Position numbers and translations under genes: made by a program
Notes under the pieces: model-generated
The model's input: the letters and a program-made list of their open reading frames with translations, nothing else
What the model was told of the DNA's origin: nothing
Databases searched by the model: none
Assembly: GCA_018823175.1 (NCBI GenBank)
Contig: JAHJIY010000095.1
Span: 1 to 52,928, forward strand
Origin: Pseudomonadota bacterium
GTDB taxonomy: Bacteria > Desulfobacterota > Desulfobulbia > Desulfobulbales > JAHJIY01
Length of the DNA stretch: 52,928 bases
Direction: 5' to 3'
In this document: piece after piece, positions 34,332 through 41,571 of the stretch
How positions within the stretch are numbered: position 1 is the stretch's first letter
Layout: the number at the start of each line of letters is the position of its first letter

Positions 34332-35366
34332 TCAACCACCGATCAACGACATTGAGGGTTCTTCTTCGCGGCGGCATGCCTTTTCGGCGGCAAGGCCGTT
34401 GACAAAGCGGTTGTTGATGCATTTAGAAATTTCCTTGCCAATTTCACAGGCAGTTTTCCCGCTTCGCACAAACTCTCTAAGATCAAGAGCGCCGTCATCA
34501 TACAGGCAAGTTTTCAACATTCCGGCGGGGGTGATCCGCACCTTGTTACATCTCTGACAAAAAAGGCGTGAATATCCCTGGATCAGACCAAGTTTTCCTT
34601 TAAAGCCGGGGATGGAAAAAATCCGGGCCGTGGTTGGGGTAATTGTCTGAATCTCTTCTGTAATTGTTGGGAAAATGCGCTGCAAACGGCTGCTCAGATC
34701 GCCATTGATGATCTCTTCAACGCGGGTCATACCGGAAAAGGGCATTCTTTCAATAAAGCGTAAAGTTATGGGATGCTTTTCGGCCAGCGTGGCAAGGCTG
34801 AGGATCTCCTGATCACTAGTATCTTGCAGCACAACACTGTTGACTTTTAAAGGAATATTTCTAGCAAGGGCGCCATAGAGGGTTTCAAGAACAGCCGCCA
34901 GATAATCCCGCCGGGTGATTTGCCAGAACCGTTTCGGATCGAGGGTATCGAGACTCAGGTTAATCCCGGCAACTCCGATTTCTTTCAGTTCGTCTAGATA
35001 ACGGGCGGTCTTGACCCCGTTGGTCGTAACATGGAGGGACTGGAGACGGTCGATCCGTTTGAGCCGCCTGAGAAAATCCAGACAGCCCCGGCGGGAAAAA
35101 GGCTCGCCGCCGGTGACCCGCACCTTACTTATACCAAGAGTTGTAAAAATCCGGACCAGCCGCTCAAGTTCCTCGAAACGGAGGATTTCAGGATGGGGGA
35201 TAAAAGGGACGCCTTCTTCCGGGCGGCAGTAACGGCAGCGCAGATTGCAGCGGTCGGTGATGGCCAGCCGCAGATAATCGATCCGGCGGCCATGATTGTC
35301 GAGCAGACCGGCGACAGGGCCGGGCTGGGCTTGGGGGGCAGTTGTCCCCCGGGGTAAGGCGGTCAT
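34332..35366 (-). CDS. moaA: MoaA, GTP 3',8-cyclase (radical SAM)
   Basis: First enzyme of molybdopterin synthesis; turns GTP into 3',8-cyclo-7,8-dihydro-GTP. The N-terminal radical-SAM cluster motif is CNLRCRYC (C-x3-C-x2-C), the SAM region is VRVTGGEPFSRRG, and the second cluster is CQRCNKVRITPAGMLKTC (C-x2-C-x13-C). The protein ends in Gly-Gly, which is needed in MoaA. The 344-aa length includes an N-terminal extension of about 25 residues. It begins just beyond a Moco-type riboswitch whose 3' end overlaps its AAGGAG site. It is the first cofactor gene after tatA in the reductase cluster. Confidence 0.95.
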   Translation of the reverse strand: MTALPRGTTAPQAQPGPVAGLLDNHGRRIDYLRLAITDRCNLRCRYCRPEEGVPFIPHPEILRFEELERLVRIFTTLGISKVRVTGGEPFSRRGCLDFLRRLKRIDRLQSLHVTTNGVKTARYLDELKEIGVAGINLSLDTLDPKRFWQITRRDYLAAVLETLYGALARNIPLKVNSVVLQDTSDQEILSLATLAEKHPITLRFIERMPFSGMTRVEEIINGDLSSRLQRIFPTITEEIQTITPTTARIFSIPGFKGKLGLIQGYSRLFCQRCNKVRITPAGMLKTCLYDDGALDLREFVRSGKTACEIGKEISKCINNRFVNGLAAEKACRREEEPSMSLIGG

Positions 35367-35371
35367 ATTGT

Positions 35372-35477
35372 TCTCCTTTCCAGATACCAGGGAGGCGAGG
35401 CCGTTTCCAGCCCAACCCTGTCGGCCGCGAACCCTGTCACCAAGAAGGTGAGGTAGGTTTTTTGGCTCGGAGTGAGG
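35372..35477 (-). promoter_or_regulatory. Moco/Tuco-type riboswitch in the moaA leader
   Basis: On the minus strand the moaA leader ends with GCCTCCC, then TATCTGGAAAGGAG directly before the start, nearly the same as the 3' end of the Escherichia coli moaA Moco RNA. Further upstream it has GAGCC, GGTGACAGGG and CCGACAGGG segments that fit the conserved internal parts of the motif, and a CACC/GGTG hairpin. The moaA ribosome-binding site AAGGAG is inside the last conserved strand, so cofactor binding would hide it and lower MoaA synthesis. Whether it prefers molybdenum or tungsten cofactor cannot be told by eye. Confidence 0.8.
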
Positions 35478-35488
35478 TAATAATAATG

Positions 35489-35653
35489 TCAGTTACTCTT
35501 TTCGTCGAGCTCTTTTGTATCCTGCAATCCTTTTTTGAAGGAGGCGATACCCTTGCCCAGGCCGGCGCCCAGTTCCGGCAGCTTTTTACCGCCGAAGACC
35601 AGGAAGGCGATGCCAAGGATAATGACGAGTTCCGGTGTACCAAGTCCAAACAT
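35489..35653 (-). CDS. tatA: TatA/TatE family twin-arginine translocase subunit
   Basis: A 54-aa protein starting MFGLGTPELVIILGIAFLVF, with one membrane helix, then the FGGKKLPELGAGLGKGIASFKKG amphipathic helix that defines TatA/E, and a short charged tail ending in EKSN. GGAG lies seven bases before the ATG. It sits between the polyferredoxin and moaA genes, in a cluster whose main product, the ArrA-like reductase, has a Tat signal (RRDFLK). A dedicated TatA beside its substrate is a sensible arrangement; tatC is not in this window. It is easily missed because it is short. Confidence 0.92.
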   Translation of the reverse strand: MFGLGTPELVIILGIAFLVFGGKKLPELGAGLGKGIASFKKGLQDTKELDEKSN

Positions 35654-35718
35654 GATGATTCTCCTTTACCTGAATCCGTGAGCGTTCAAGAACGGTGCAG
35701 ATGCAAGGCAACGACGAT

Positions 35719-35743
35719 GTTGATAATACTTGGGTATATCAAC
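35719..35743. promoter_or_regulatory. Inverted repeat upstream of tatA (possible operator or promoter)
   Basis: GTTGATA and TATCAAC flank an 11-bp spacer, 66 bp upstream of tatA. On the minus strand TTGACA (35753-35748) and TATTAT (35728-35723) lie 19 bp apart, so the repeat would overlap a weak promoter for tatA-moaA. The spacing is long, so confidence is low. Confidence 0.3.
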
Positions 35744-35793
35744 GAGTTGTCAACGCAGCAGATGCACCGTTATTGGACGCCCCGTAGGGCGGC

Positions 35794-35809
35794 GGGTGAA
35801 TATTCACCC
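35794..35809. repeat. 16-bp perfect palindrome, dispersed-repeat type
   Basis: GGGTGAATATTCACCC is a perfect palindrome within CCGTAGGGCGGCGGG context. Similar GTAGGGCGGGTGAA words occur as interspersed repeats in many bacterial genomes, so it is more likely a repeat than an operator. Confidence 0.5.
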
Positions 35810-35888
35810 CGGAACAAATCAAACATTTATTACGCAATTACAGCCACCTAACCAGAAAACCCGAACGAAGCCGTCACGGATTCAGGCT

Positions 35889-36896
35889 TCAGGCAATGAC
35901 CATGGCGGATAATGTGCCGGGGGCAGTCGCTCCCCATGGCCGCAGGGTCAGAGCCTTCTTTTTACAGAATTCCACGCAGAGGCCGCAGCCCCTGCATTGC
36001 CAACTGCTAAATTCCAGATGTCGGCCGCCCTCCTCGTCCCGGCGCCGCTTGAGCGCCCCGGTGGGGCACATGCCGGTACAAGCCGGGCAGAGATCGCAGC
36101 TCTCACCGACCGTCAGCTTATAATGATATTCCCGCAGCAATCCCTGTTCCGCCTCGGCCCCGCCAGGCAGGAGGGCTACGGCCCGGCAGAGGAACCAGCT
36201 GACCGGGGTGGCCGCCTTCTCCATGCCAACTCCCTCGTCCTGGGCAGACCCGGGCTCCGGGAGCATTTCGGCAGTCCGCCGACCCAGGCCGAGCAGGGAA
36301 GTTTTAGTAAGCTTCAAAAAGGAGCGACGGCTGTTGTCGGTGTCGATCCCGGCAAACTCCTCCGCGCCGGCCAGGCGAAGCCGCAAGCAACCGGGGGCGG
36401 CTTTGTCGGCTACTCCCTGAATCATTTGCCGAAGAAAATCTAATGCCTGCCGGTTTTCACAGGCATCGCAGCTCCGAATATCGAGCAGAATTTCCTGTTT
36501 CGCCAGGCAGTGCAGCCCGGCCAGCACCGATTCGCCAAGAAGGCCGAGACATGGCAATCTGCTGAGGTTGGGGTGGTACGGCGATCGGCCGCAACCCAGG
36601 ACCACCTCATCATCACCTGCGTCGGCAGAAACAACAGACAGCAGGGATAACAAGTCGAAGTCGCCAACAAAGGCGTTACCGGGGCAGACTGATACACAGG
36701 CGTGGCAGCCGGTGCAGCGCTCTTCAACCAAGGCAATTCTGTTATTGTCCAGGGTCAGGGCCTGGCGAGGACAGACGGCCAGGCAACGTTCGCAGCCATG
36801 GCTGCGCAGACGCGCGCGCAGACAGCGCCCGGCCTCAAAGACCACACCGGGCATGGCCTGCTTTTCAATACTTTTAAAGAGCAGTCCGGCAAACAT
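35889..36896 (-). CDS. Polyferredoxin-like 4Fe-4S protein of the reductase operon
   Basis: A 335-aa protein with at least four iron-sulfur motifs. Near the N-terminus are CERCLAVCP and CTGCHACVSVCP; near the C-terminus are CDLCPACTGMCP and CRGCGLCVEFC. A CDAC pair sits mid-protein. An internal NSRRSFLKLTK segment resembles a Tat motif but is far from the N-terminus, so I do not treat it as a signal. No membrane segment is obvious. ATG at 36896 is chosen because the protein then opens with a family-like FAGLLFKSIEKQ; it overlaps the end of torD by 23 bp. It may pass electrons to or from the ArrAB-like complex, replacing the usual NrfD/ArrC anchor, or help cluster assembly. Function is inferred. 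Confidence 0.75.
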   Translation of the reverse strand: MFAGLLFKSIEKQAMPGVVFEAGRCLRARLRSHGCERCLAVCPRQALTLDNNRIALVEERCTGCHACVSVCPGNAFVGDFDLLSLLSVVSADAGDDEVVLGCGRSPYHPNLSRLPCLGLLGESVLAGLHCLAKQEILLDIRSCDACENRQALDFLRQMIQGVADKAAPGCLRLRLAGAEEFAGIDTDNSRRSFLKLTKTSLLGLGRRTAEMLPEPGSAQDEGVGMEKAATPVSWFLCRAVALLPGGAEAEQGLLREYHYKLTVGESCDLCPACTGMCPTGALKRRRDEEGGRHLEFSSWQCRGCGLCVEFCKKKALTLRPWGATAPGTLSAMVIA

Positions 36897-37551
36897 TGGC
36901 AAGCGCCGATTCCTGCTGAGCAGGCATGATCGCCGGGAACAGGCCGATCTCCGCCACAAAATTGTCCAGGCAATCAGCCAGGCCGCGATAAAAACCGGTT
37001 GCCGTGCCCTGGCGGATTTTTTCACAAAAGGTCGGCACCCAAGGGCGTAGCAGGCGACACAGGAATTCGGCCTCTATTGCCGCCCATTCTTCGGCCTGCT
37101 CAGGAAGGTTCTTCGCGAGAGCCTCAGCTTCCATGCGACAGAGGTAATGGAGAAATTCGAGCTCCAGGGCGATATGGTCCGGCGCCTCCTTGATCTCCTG
37201 GGCCAGACCGGCCTCCCGGTACTTCCTCTGCACGGCCAGGGTCGAGTCGCCCATCAGTCTGCCGTTTTCCTCAAGGTAGACCGAACCATAGGGGGGGGCA
37301 CCAAGCTCGAAGGGGCCGACGAAGAGCCGGGCAAACTCGATCAGCAGTTCCTCGGGATCGCTGTTCGTCAGGGCGGCTTGCAGGACGCTTGCCGCCGCCG
37401 CAGCCTTGGGGCATTGGCAGGCGTTCAGTAAATCGGTAAGATTTTCGGAGAGGTGTTCGCCCAGGAACATCTCTTGGTCCGGCTCGTAAAAACAGGCGGC
37501 CAGGAGCTTGTAACAATCGCCCCTCTTTAAAATCAGATCAGTGTCACGCAT
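36874..37551 (-). CDS. TorD/DmsD-family molybdoenzyme chaperone (ArrD-like)
   Basis: A 225-aa cytoplasmic chaperone that binds the Tat signal of a molybdoenzyme and helps cofactor insertion before export. The family signature is visible as FARLFVGPFELGAPPYGSVYLEE and the helical EAPDHIALELEFLHYLCRMEAEA. It follows the ArrB-like gene by 77 bp, a gap filled by a strong hairpin, and overlaps the polyferredoxin gene at its 3' end. Its client is almost certainly the reductase encoded at 38402-40978. Confidence 0.9.
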   Translation of the reverse strand: MRDTDLILKRGDCYKLLAACFYEPDQEMFLGEHLSENLTDLLNACQCPKAAAAASVLQAALTNSDPEELLIEFARLFVGPFELGAPPYGSVYLEENGRLMGDSTLAVQRKYREAGLAQEIKEAPDHIALELEFLHYLCRMEAEALAKNLPEQAEEWAAIEAEFLCRLLRPWVPTFCEKIRQGTATGFYRGLADCLDNFVAEIGLFPAIMPAQQESALANVCRTAL

Positions 37552-37580
37552 CGTTATTCCCTTAATATGGCTGGTGGAGA

Positions 37581-37622
37581 GGCGGCAACGAAGGGGGCAG
37601 GTCTACCCTCTTCGTTGCCGCC
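37581..37622. other. Strong intercistronic hairpin between arrB-like and torD-like genes
   Basis: A 13-bp perfect inverted repeat (37581-37593 with 37610-37622) extends to 17 pairs with one G-T wobble and an 8-nt loop. There is no T run after it on the minus strand, so it is probably an RNA-stability or partial attenuation element that keeps reductase subunit mRNA more abundant than chaperone mRNA. Confidence 0.65.
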
Positions 37623-37628
37623 GTCGAA

Positions 37629-38381
37629 TTACGACCGGACGCTATAGTCCCGGATGTAGAAGACATTGGGCTTGGTTCCTTCCTCGGGCTTGAGCACCGT
37701 CGCCTTATGTTTCTTCAGCAGCTTGGCCACCTCGCTGTTCGGATCGTTTCGGTCGCCGAAGATGCGGGCGCTGGCCGGGCAGGAAACCACGCAGTAAGGC
37801 AGTTCACCCTTTTTCAGCCGGTGGTCACAGAAGATGCATTTTTCGGTGATATTGCTCCGACGCACATCATCGTAACTCGGATGATTGTACCGGGTGCGGT
37901 GCGGCGGGTTGTCGGTCTTGGCTGCTACTTCGGCGCCGTTGGTCGTGATGCCGGGGATCAGCGCCGCCTTGTTGGTGTAGAAGGTCTCGTAAGGCTCACC
38001 TTCCTGATTGTAGCTGATAACGCTGGTCTCGCCGACCTTCACCTCCTCACTGGAGTAAGGGCAGGCGTCCTGGCAGGCCCGGCAGCCGATGCAGCGGGCA
38101 TCATCGTGCATGGTGATGCCGTCGGCGGTCTTGTACATCGCCTTGGGCGTGACCGGGCAGGCCTCGACACAGGGGGCATCCGTGCAGTGATTGCAAAGCA
38201 CCGGCCTGGTCATGTACTTAACTTTGGGAAATTTGCCGCTGGTCTCATGCTGGTAGTCGGCGAAGTTGTGGGTCTGGCCGTGGCGCCGCAGTGCCGTGTT
38301 GTTTTCGGTTTTGCAGGCCAAGGCGCACGCCCCGCAGCCTACGCATTTCTGTAGATCTATAACCATCGCGTATTGCGTCAT
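37629..38381 (-). CDS. arrB: ArrB-like four-cluster ferredoxin subunit of the molybdoenzyme
   Basis: A 250-aa electron-transfer subunit of the DmsB/ArrB type. Four cysteine groups are seen: CVGCGACALAC, CNHCTDAPCVEACP, CIGCRACQDACP and CIFCDH ... CVVSCP. The N-terminus (AMVIDLQKCVGCGACALACKTENNT) and the end (LKPEEGTKPNVFYIRDYSVRS) agree closely, from memory, with ArrB of arsenate-respiring Shewanella. It has no signal peptide of its own, so it would be co-exported with the Tat-bearing large subunit. It lies 20 bp after the large-subunit gene. Confidence 0.82.
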   Translation of the reverse strand: MTQYAMVIDLQKCVGCGACALACKTENNTALRRHGQTHNFADYQHETSGKFPKVKYMTRPVLCNHCTDAPCVEACPVTPKAMYKTADGITMHDDARCIGCRACQDACPYSSEEVKVGETSVISYNQEGEPYETFYTNKAALIPGITTNGAEVAAKTDNPPHRTRYNHPSYDDVRRSNITEKCIFCDHRLKKGELPYCVVSCPASARIFGDRNDPNSEVAKLLKKHKATVLKPEEGTKPNVFYIRDYSVRS

Positions 38382-38401
38382 TATTCAATCCTCCTTTCGC
38401 C

Positions 38402-40978
38402 TTAAATTCGATCAATTTTGACGCCGGTAAAGCCGCCGTTCCGGACATTGCCACCGCTCAGCCGTTCGGTATCGAAGGGCAGGATGGTGTTGTTATTGCC
38501 GCCGCGCGGTTTCGCCTTGGCGTAATCAGAGGTAGCCGTTTTGCCGTAGGCCCAATGCCCCTGGCCGTAAGACTTGGCCACCGTGCCGGGCCGCACCCCT
38601 TCCCAGAGTTTGGCGGTGCATTCGATGCTTCCGGCGACCGAGGTCACCCGAATTGCGTCGCCGTCTTTGAGGCCAAGCTTTTTGGCGTCGGCCGGGTTGA
38701 TCTTGAGCACGTCCTCATGACCCACATCGCCCGGATCGACGTGCTTGAACTCATAGTACCAGGGCGCGTTCTGGCTGCGGCCCTCGCGGTTCAGGCGCGA
38801 CTTGTAGTCGATGAAGGTGAAGGGGTATTCCTGCACGCTGCCGTGGCGGAAGGGCGGCTCGTAATGGGGCACGAAGGCCAGTTCGCCCGTGACGGTGTAG
38901 TTGCAGGTGGCCATGATGTCGTCCACTGTGGTCTTGTGCTTTTCGGCGTGTTTTTCCAGAGCGTGTTTCAGGGTTTCGGAATAGAACTCGAACTTATGCG
39001 AGATAGTGCCCTTGGTGGTTTTCTTGCCATCCTTTTCCTCGTCCTTGCCGAACTTGCCGCCCCAGCGTTTCTTGTAGGGCTGCGGGTCAGAGTTCCACAT
39101 ACCGCGTTTTCTAAACTCGGCCCAGCCGTTGATCTTGTCACCGCCGACATCCTTGCCGTTCCAGAGGTCCTGGGTGTAGTACTTCACCGCGTATTCGGTG
39201 AACTCTTTGGAGTTGGTCGCCTCCCGGCCGGTCTCGGGATCCTTGAACTCTTTTTTAAGGAAATCGATCAGGTTCGGGAAGCCGCGCTCGGCGAATTTCT
39301 CACCCAGCATCCAGGGAAACTCGGTCTCGTCATTGATCACCTGCCACATAGGTTCGACCACCGGCTGCAGCAGGGTGCACTGGGCGTAGCGGTTCTGTTT
39401 CTGCTTCACCCAACAGAGCTTTTCGTACTTGGAGATGGCGCCGGGCAGGACGATATCGGCGTACTGGGTCATCTCGGCGGCATTGGTGGTGATGTGGACG
39501 AAGAAGGGGATCTTCTCCATCGCCTTTTCCCAGCGCTCGGCGCCGGTGCAGGAGAAGGCGAAGTTATTCATGTAGCCCACCGCCACCTTGATCTCGTAGG
39601 GATCGGAGTTCAAAATGCCGGTGGCGGTGTTGTTGGTGACCACGCCGCCACCCGGTTTCCCCTCCTTCAAGGCAGGGAAACCCTTGGTGCCGCGCTGGTC
39701 GATCTTCTTGTTCTTGGTGCCTTTCTTGGCGATCTCGTCTTGATAGGCGCTGAGAGACGGCATATGCTTGACCGGCACCTTGTTCGAGGGCAAGGTGCCG
39801 CCGATATTGTCGACGCCGCCGACCAGGCCGTTTAAGGCATTGACCGCCATGGCCGAATAGGCGCCGCGCACCTGCATGGCGGCGCCCGGCCCCATCCAGA
39901 CCGCGACGTTGGGCGCCGCCTTGGCCATACCGCGGGCAACCCGAATGATCTGCTCGGCAGGCACCTGGGTGATCTTGGCGGCCTTCTTCGGGGTCATGTC
40001 CTTGACCGCCAGGTTCCACCAGCGGACCACGCCGTGGGATTCCTTCTCCTCGAAGGCGGCCTCATCGACCTTCTTGCCGGCCTTGAAGAGGTTTTTGCCG
40101 TCCTTAAAGTCGCCGACGAACTCCTTGTGCCAGATTCCCTCACTCAGAAGCACATGGGCGATGGCCAGGGCCAGGGCGCCGTCGGTGCCGGGCAGGAGCG
40201 GCAGCCATTCCTGGGCCTTGGCCCCGGTGTTGTTCAATTTCGGATCGACCACCGCCACGGTGGCGTTGTCAAGCACGTCGCCGAGGCGACTGATGGTGGC
40301 GGGAATCATCCGGTTGGAACTCACCGGGTCGCACCCCCAGACCAGGACATACTTGGAGTTGCTGAGGTCATAGTCGCGGTAGCCCCACATGCCTTCGGTG
40401 TAATAGGCTCCGAAGTTCTCGGCCTCGGCGCAGATGGCGCTGTGAGAGATATTGTTGGGCGAGCCGAAGATCTTGGTCACCCCGTCGTAGATCAGATCGC
40501 GCATATAGGTGTAGCGGCCGCGCATCAGCAGATATTTTTCCGGTTCGCCGTTCTTCCGCAGTTCCATCATGTTATCGGCGATGGTGTTGAATGCCTCATC
40601 CCAGGAGATGGGGACGAATTTGGGATCGACGCCGCGCCCCTTCTTCGGGTTGGTCCGCTTCATCGGCACCTTGACCCGATCGGGGTCATAAACCTGCTGC
40701 AGAGAGAGATGGCCGCGCGGGCAGACATAGCCGTCGTTCTGTTTGGAATGTTGGTTGCCGCGGACCTTGACGGCCCGGCCGTTCTGGACGAAAACCTCCA
40801 CCGGGCACCAGGTGGTGCAGCCCTGGCAGGTCGAGGCCTTCCACTCGCCGGGCAGCTCGCCGATAGGTCCGGCACCTTTGGCATCCTCGGCGAAGGCGTT
40901 CAGTGTCGGCCTCCCCAAGGTGGCGGCCGCTCCGGCGACTGCGGACAGTTTCAAGAAATCCCTGCGTTTGATCTTCAT
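38402..40978 (-). CDS. arrA: ArrA-like respiratory molybdopterin oxyanion reductase
   Basis: An 858-aa periplasmic bis-MGD enzyme, close to the usual ArrA length, predicted to reduce arsenate or a related oxyanion in anaerobic respiration. The Tat signal is KRRDFLKLSAVAGAAATL. The [4Fe-4S] motif is C51-x2-C54-x3-C58-x27-C86, as in ArrA. The Mo-ligand segment SHSAICAEAE has Cys183, with Arg155-Tyr156 and His179 nearby. Long stretches such as FVGDFKDGKNLF, AAFEEKESHGVVRWWNLAVKD and ALNGLVGGVDNIGG look ArrA-like. The residue after AEAE is Asn188, where I recall Lys198 in Shewanella ArrA, so substrate preference could differ (antimonate, selenate and thiosulfate are alternatives). GGGAGG precedes the ATG. 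A sigma-54 promoter and a palindrome lie upstream. G+C looks higher than in flanking genes, hinting at transfer. Confidence 0.75.
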   Translation of the reverse strand: MKIKRRDFLKLSAVAGAAATLGRPTLNAFAEDAKGAGPIGELPGEWKASTCQGCTTWCPVEVFVQNGRAVKVRGNQHSKQNDGYVCPRGHLSLQQVYDPDRVKVPMKRTNPKKGRGVDPKFVPISWDEAFNTIADNMMELRKNGEPEKYLLMRGRYTYMRDLIYDGVTKIFGSPNNISHSAICAEAENFGAYYTEGMWGYRDYDLSNSKYVLVWGCDPVSSNRMIPATISRLGDVLDNATVAVVDPKLNNTGAKAQEWLPLLPGTDGALALAIAHVLLSEGIWHKEFVGDFKDGKNLFKAGKKVDEAAFEEKESHGVVRWWNLAVKDMTPKKAAKITQVPAEQIIRVARGMAKAAPNVAVWMGPGAAMQVRGAYSAMAVNALNGLVGGVDNIGGTLPSNKVPVKHMPSLSAYQDEIAKKGTKNKKIDQRGTKGFPALKEGKPGGGVVTNNTATGILNSDPYEIKVAVGYMNNFAFSCTGAERWEKAMEKIPFFVHITTNAAEMTQYADIVLPGAISKYEKLCWVKQKQNRYAQCTLLQPVVEPMWQVINDETEFPWMLGEKFAERGFPNLIDFLKKEFKDPETGREATNSKEFTEYAVKYYTQDLWNGKDVGGDKINGWAEFRKRGMWNSDPQPYKKRWGGKFGKDEEKDGKKTTKGTISHKFEFYSETLKHALEKHAEKHKTTVDDIMATCNYTVTGELAFVPHYEPPFRHGSVQEYPFTFIDYKSRLNREGRSQNAPWYYEFKHVDPGDVGHEDVLKINPADAKKLGLKDGDAIRVTSVAGSIECTAKLWEGVRPGTVAKSYGQGHWAYGKTATSDYAKAKPRGGNNNTILPFDTERLSGGNVRNGGFTGVKIDRI

Positions 40979-41060
40979 CCTTTCCCTCCCGATTGATTGA
41001 AATAATGAACAGTCTCAAGTTGGTTGATGATACAGTCTATCTATATTTAGCCAATGTAAT

Positions 41061-41078
41061 ACAGCATTTTTTATGCCA
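41061..41078 (-). promoter_or_regulatory. Sigma-54 (-24/-12) promoter of the reductase operon
   Basis: On the minus strand TGGCAT-N5-ATGCT has the invariant GG (41077-41076) and GC (41065-41064) exactly 10 bp apart. Transcription would start near 41052, giving a leader of about 75 nt before the arrA-like start. An NtrC-type activator gene lies 600 bp upstream. Confidence 0.75.
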
Positions 41079-41108
41079 TGCCGAAAAACCGTGCATCCAA
41101 GCCAGACC

Positions 41109-41128
41109 GTGTTACGATAATGTAACAC
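41109..41128. promoter_or_regulatory. Palindromic activator site GTGTTAC-N6-GTAACAC
   Basis: A perfect 7-6-7 inverted repeat, centred about 42 bp upstream of the -24 element. Its core TGTTAC-N6-GTAACA recurs once more, at 46338-46355, in front of the regulatory operon. It is the best candidate binding site for the NtrC-type regulator encoded at 41572-42918. Confidence 0.65.
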
Positions 41129-41282
41129 CTGTGAATTATTCAAAAATAAAAGCTCGTACTTACAGTGTGATACGAGTCATTGGGGGAACGATAGAGGGCA
41201 GTGGTGCGTTTGTTTCTCACCGTGGCCCGTCCTGCAAGGGAAAAACCGATCTGCGGGTGGATGGCTGTTTCAATAATGTAAC

Positions 41283-41427
41283 TAGTGCCTGTCCATAAAT
41301 GGTCTTTTTCTCCGATTACGTCGTCGCTTCGTTCTTTGAAAGTGCTCACGGACACCAGTCCGCTGCGCTTTTCAAAATCCTTGCTCCTCGTTCTCGAATA
41401 AAAATCCGCATTTCCGGACAGACACTA
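41283..41427. mobile_element. MITE-like element of about 145 bp
   Basis: Imperfect inverted ends of 28 bp: the left end (41283-41310) reads TAGTGCCTGTCC, two changed bases, then AAATG; the right end (41400-41427) on the opposite strand reads TAGTGTCTGTCC, then GGAAATG. Both continue into a T run. There is no coding capacity. A shortened relative is at 16436-16504. It lies between the reductase operon and its activator gene. Confidence 0.6.
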
Positions 41428-41458
41428 ACTAGCTTAAGGATGCGCTTACACCCTTCGC

Positions 41459-41557
41459 CATAAGTCTCGTGCGAGCAGACAAGCTGCTCAACTCAGCTTT
41501 ATACCGCAAGGGCATAAGTTTCGTTTGAGCAGACAAGCTGCTCAACTCAGCTTTAAA
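41459..41557 (+). repeat. Two direct copies of a 45-bp repeat
   Basis: Copies start at 41459 and 41513, 54 bp apart. Each runs from CATAAGT to GACAAGCTGCTCAACTCAGC plus TTTA and differs at only a few positions. GAGCAGACAAGCTGCTC within each is a near-perfect inverted repeat, so each copy can form a hairpin. They follow the regulator stop codon by 15 bp on the minus strand and may act as an mRNA end or terminator. A diverged copy is at 16353-16420. Confidence 0.8.
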
Positions 41558-41571
41558 CTGGAGGGCGGGGG

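Noticed and set aside
35437..35649. 70-codon minus-strand frame over tatA
   Set aside because: It is a different frame of the same strand; the true tatA frame (35489-35653) has the family sequence and a proper ribosome-binding site.
38555..40996. Long plus-strand open frames (426 and 320 codons) antisense to the reductase gene
   Set aside because: They arise from the GC-rich codon pattern of the reductase, lack ribosome-binding sites and have no recognisable domains.
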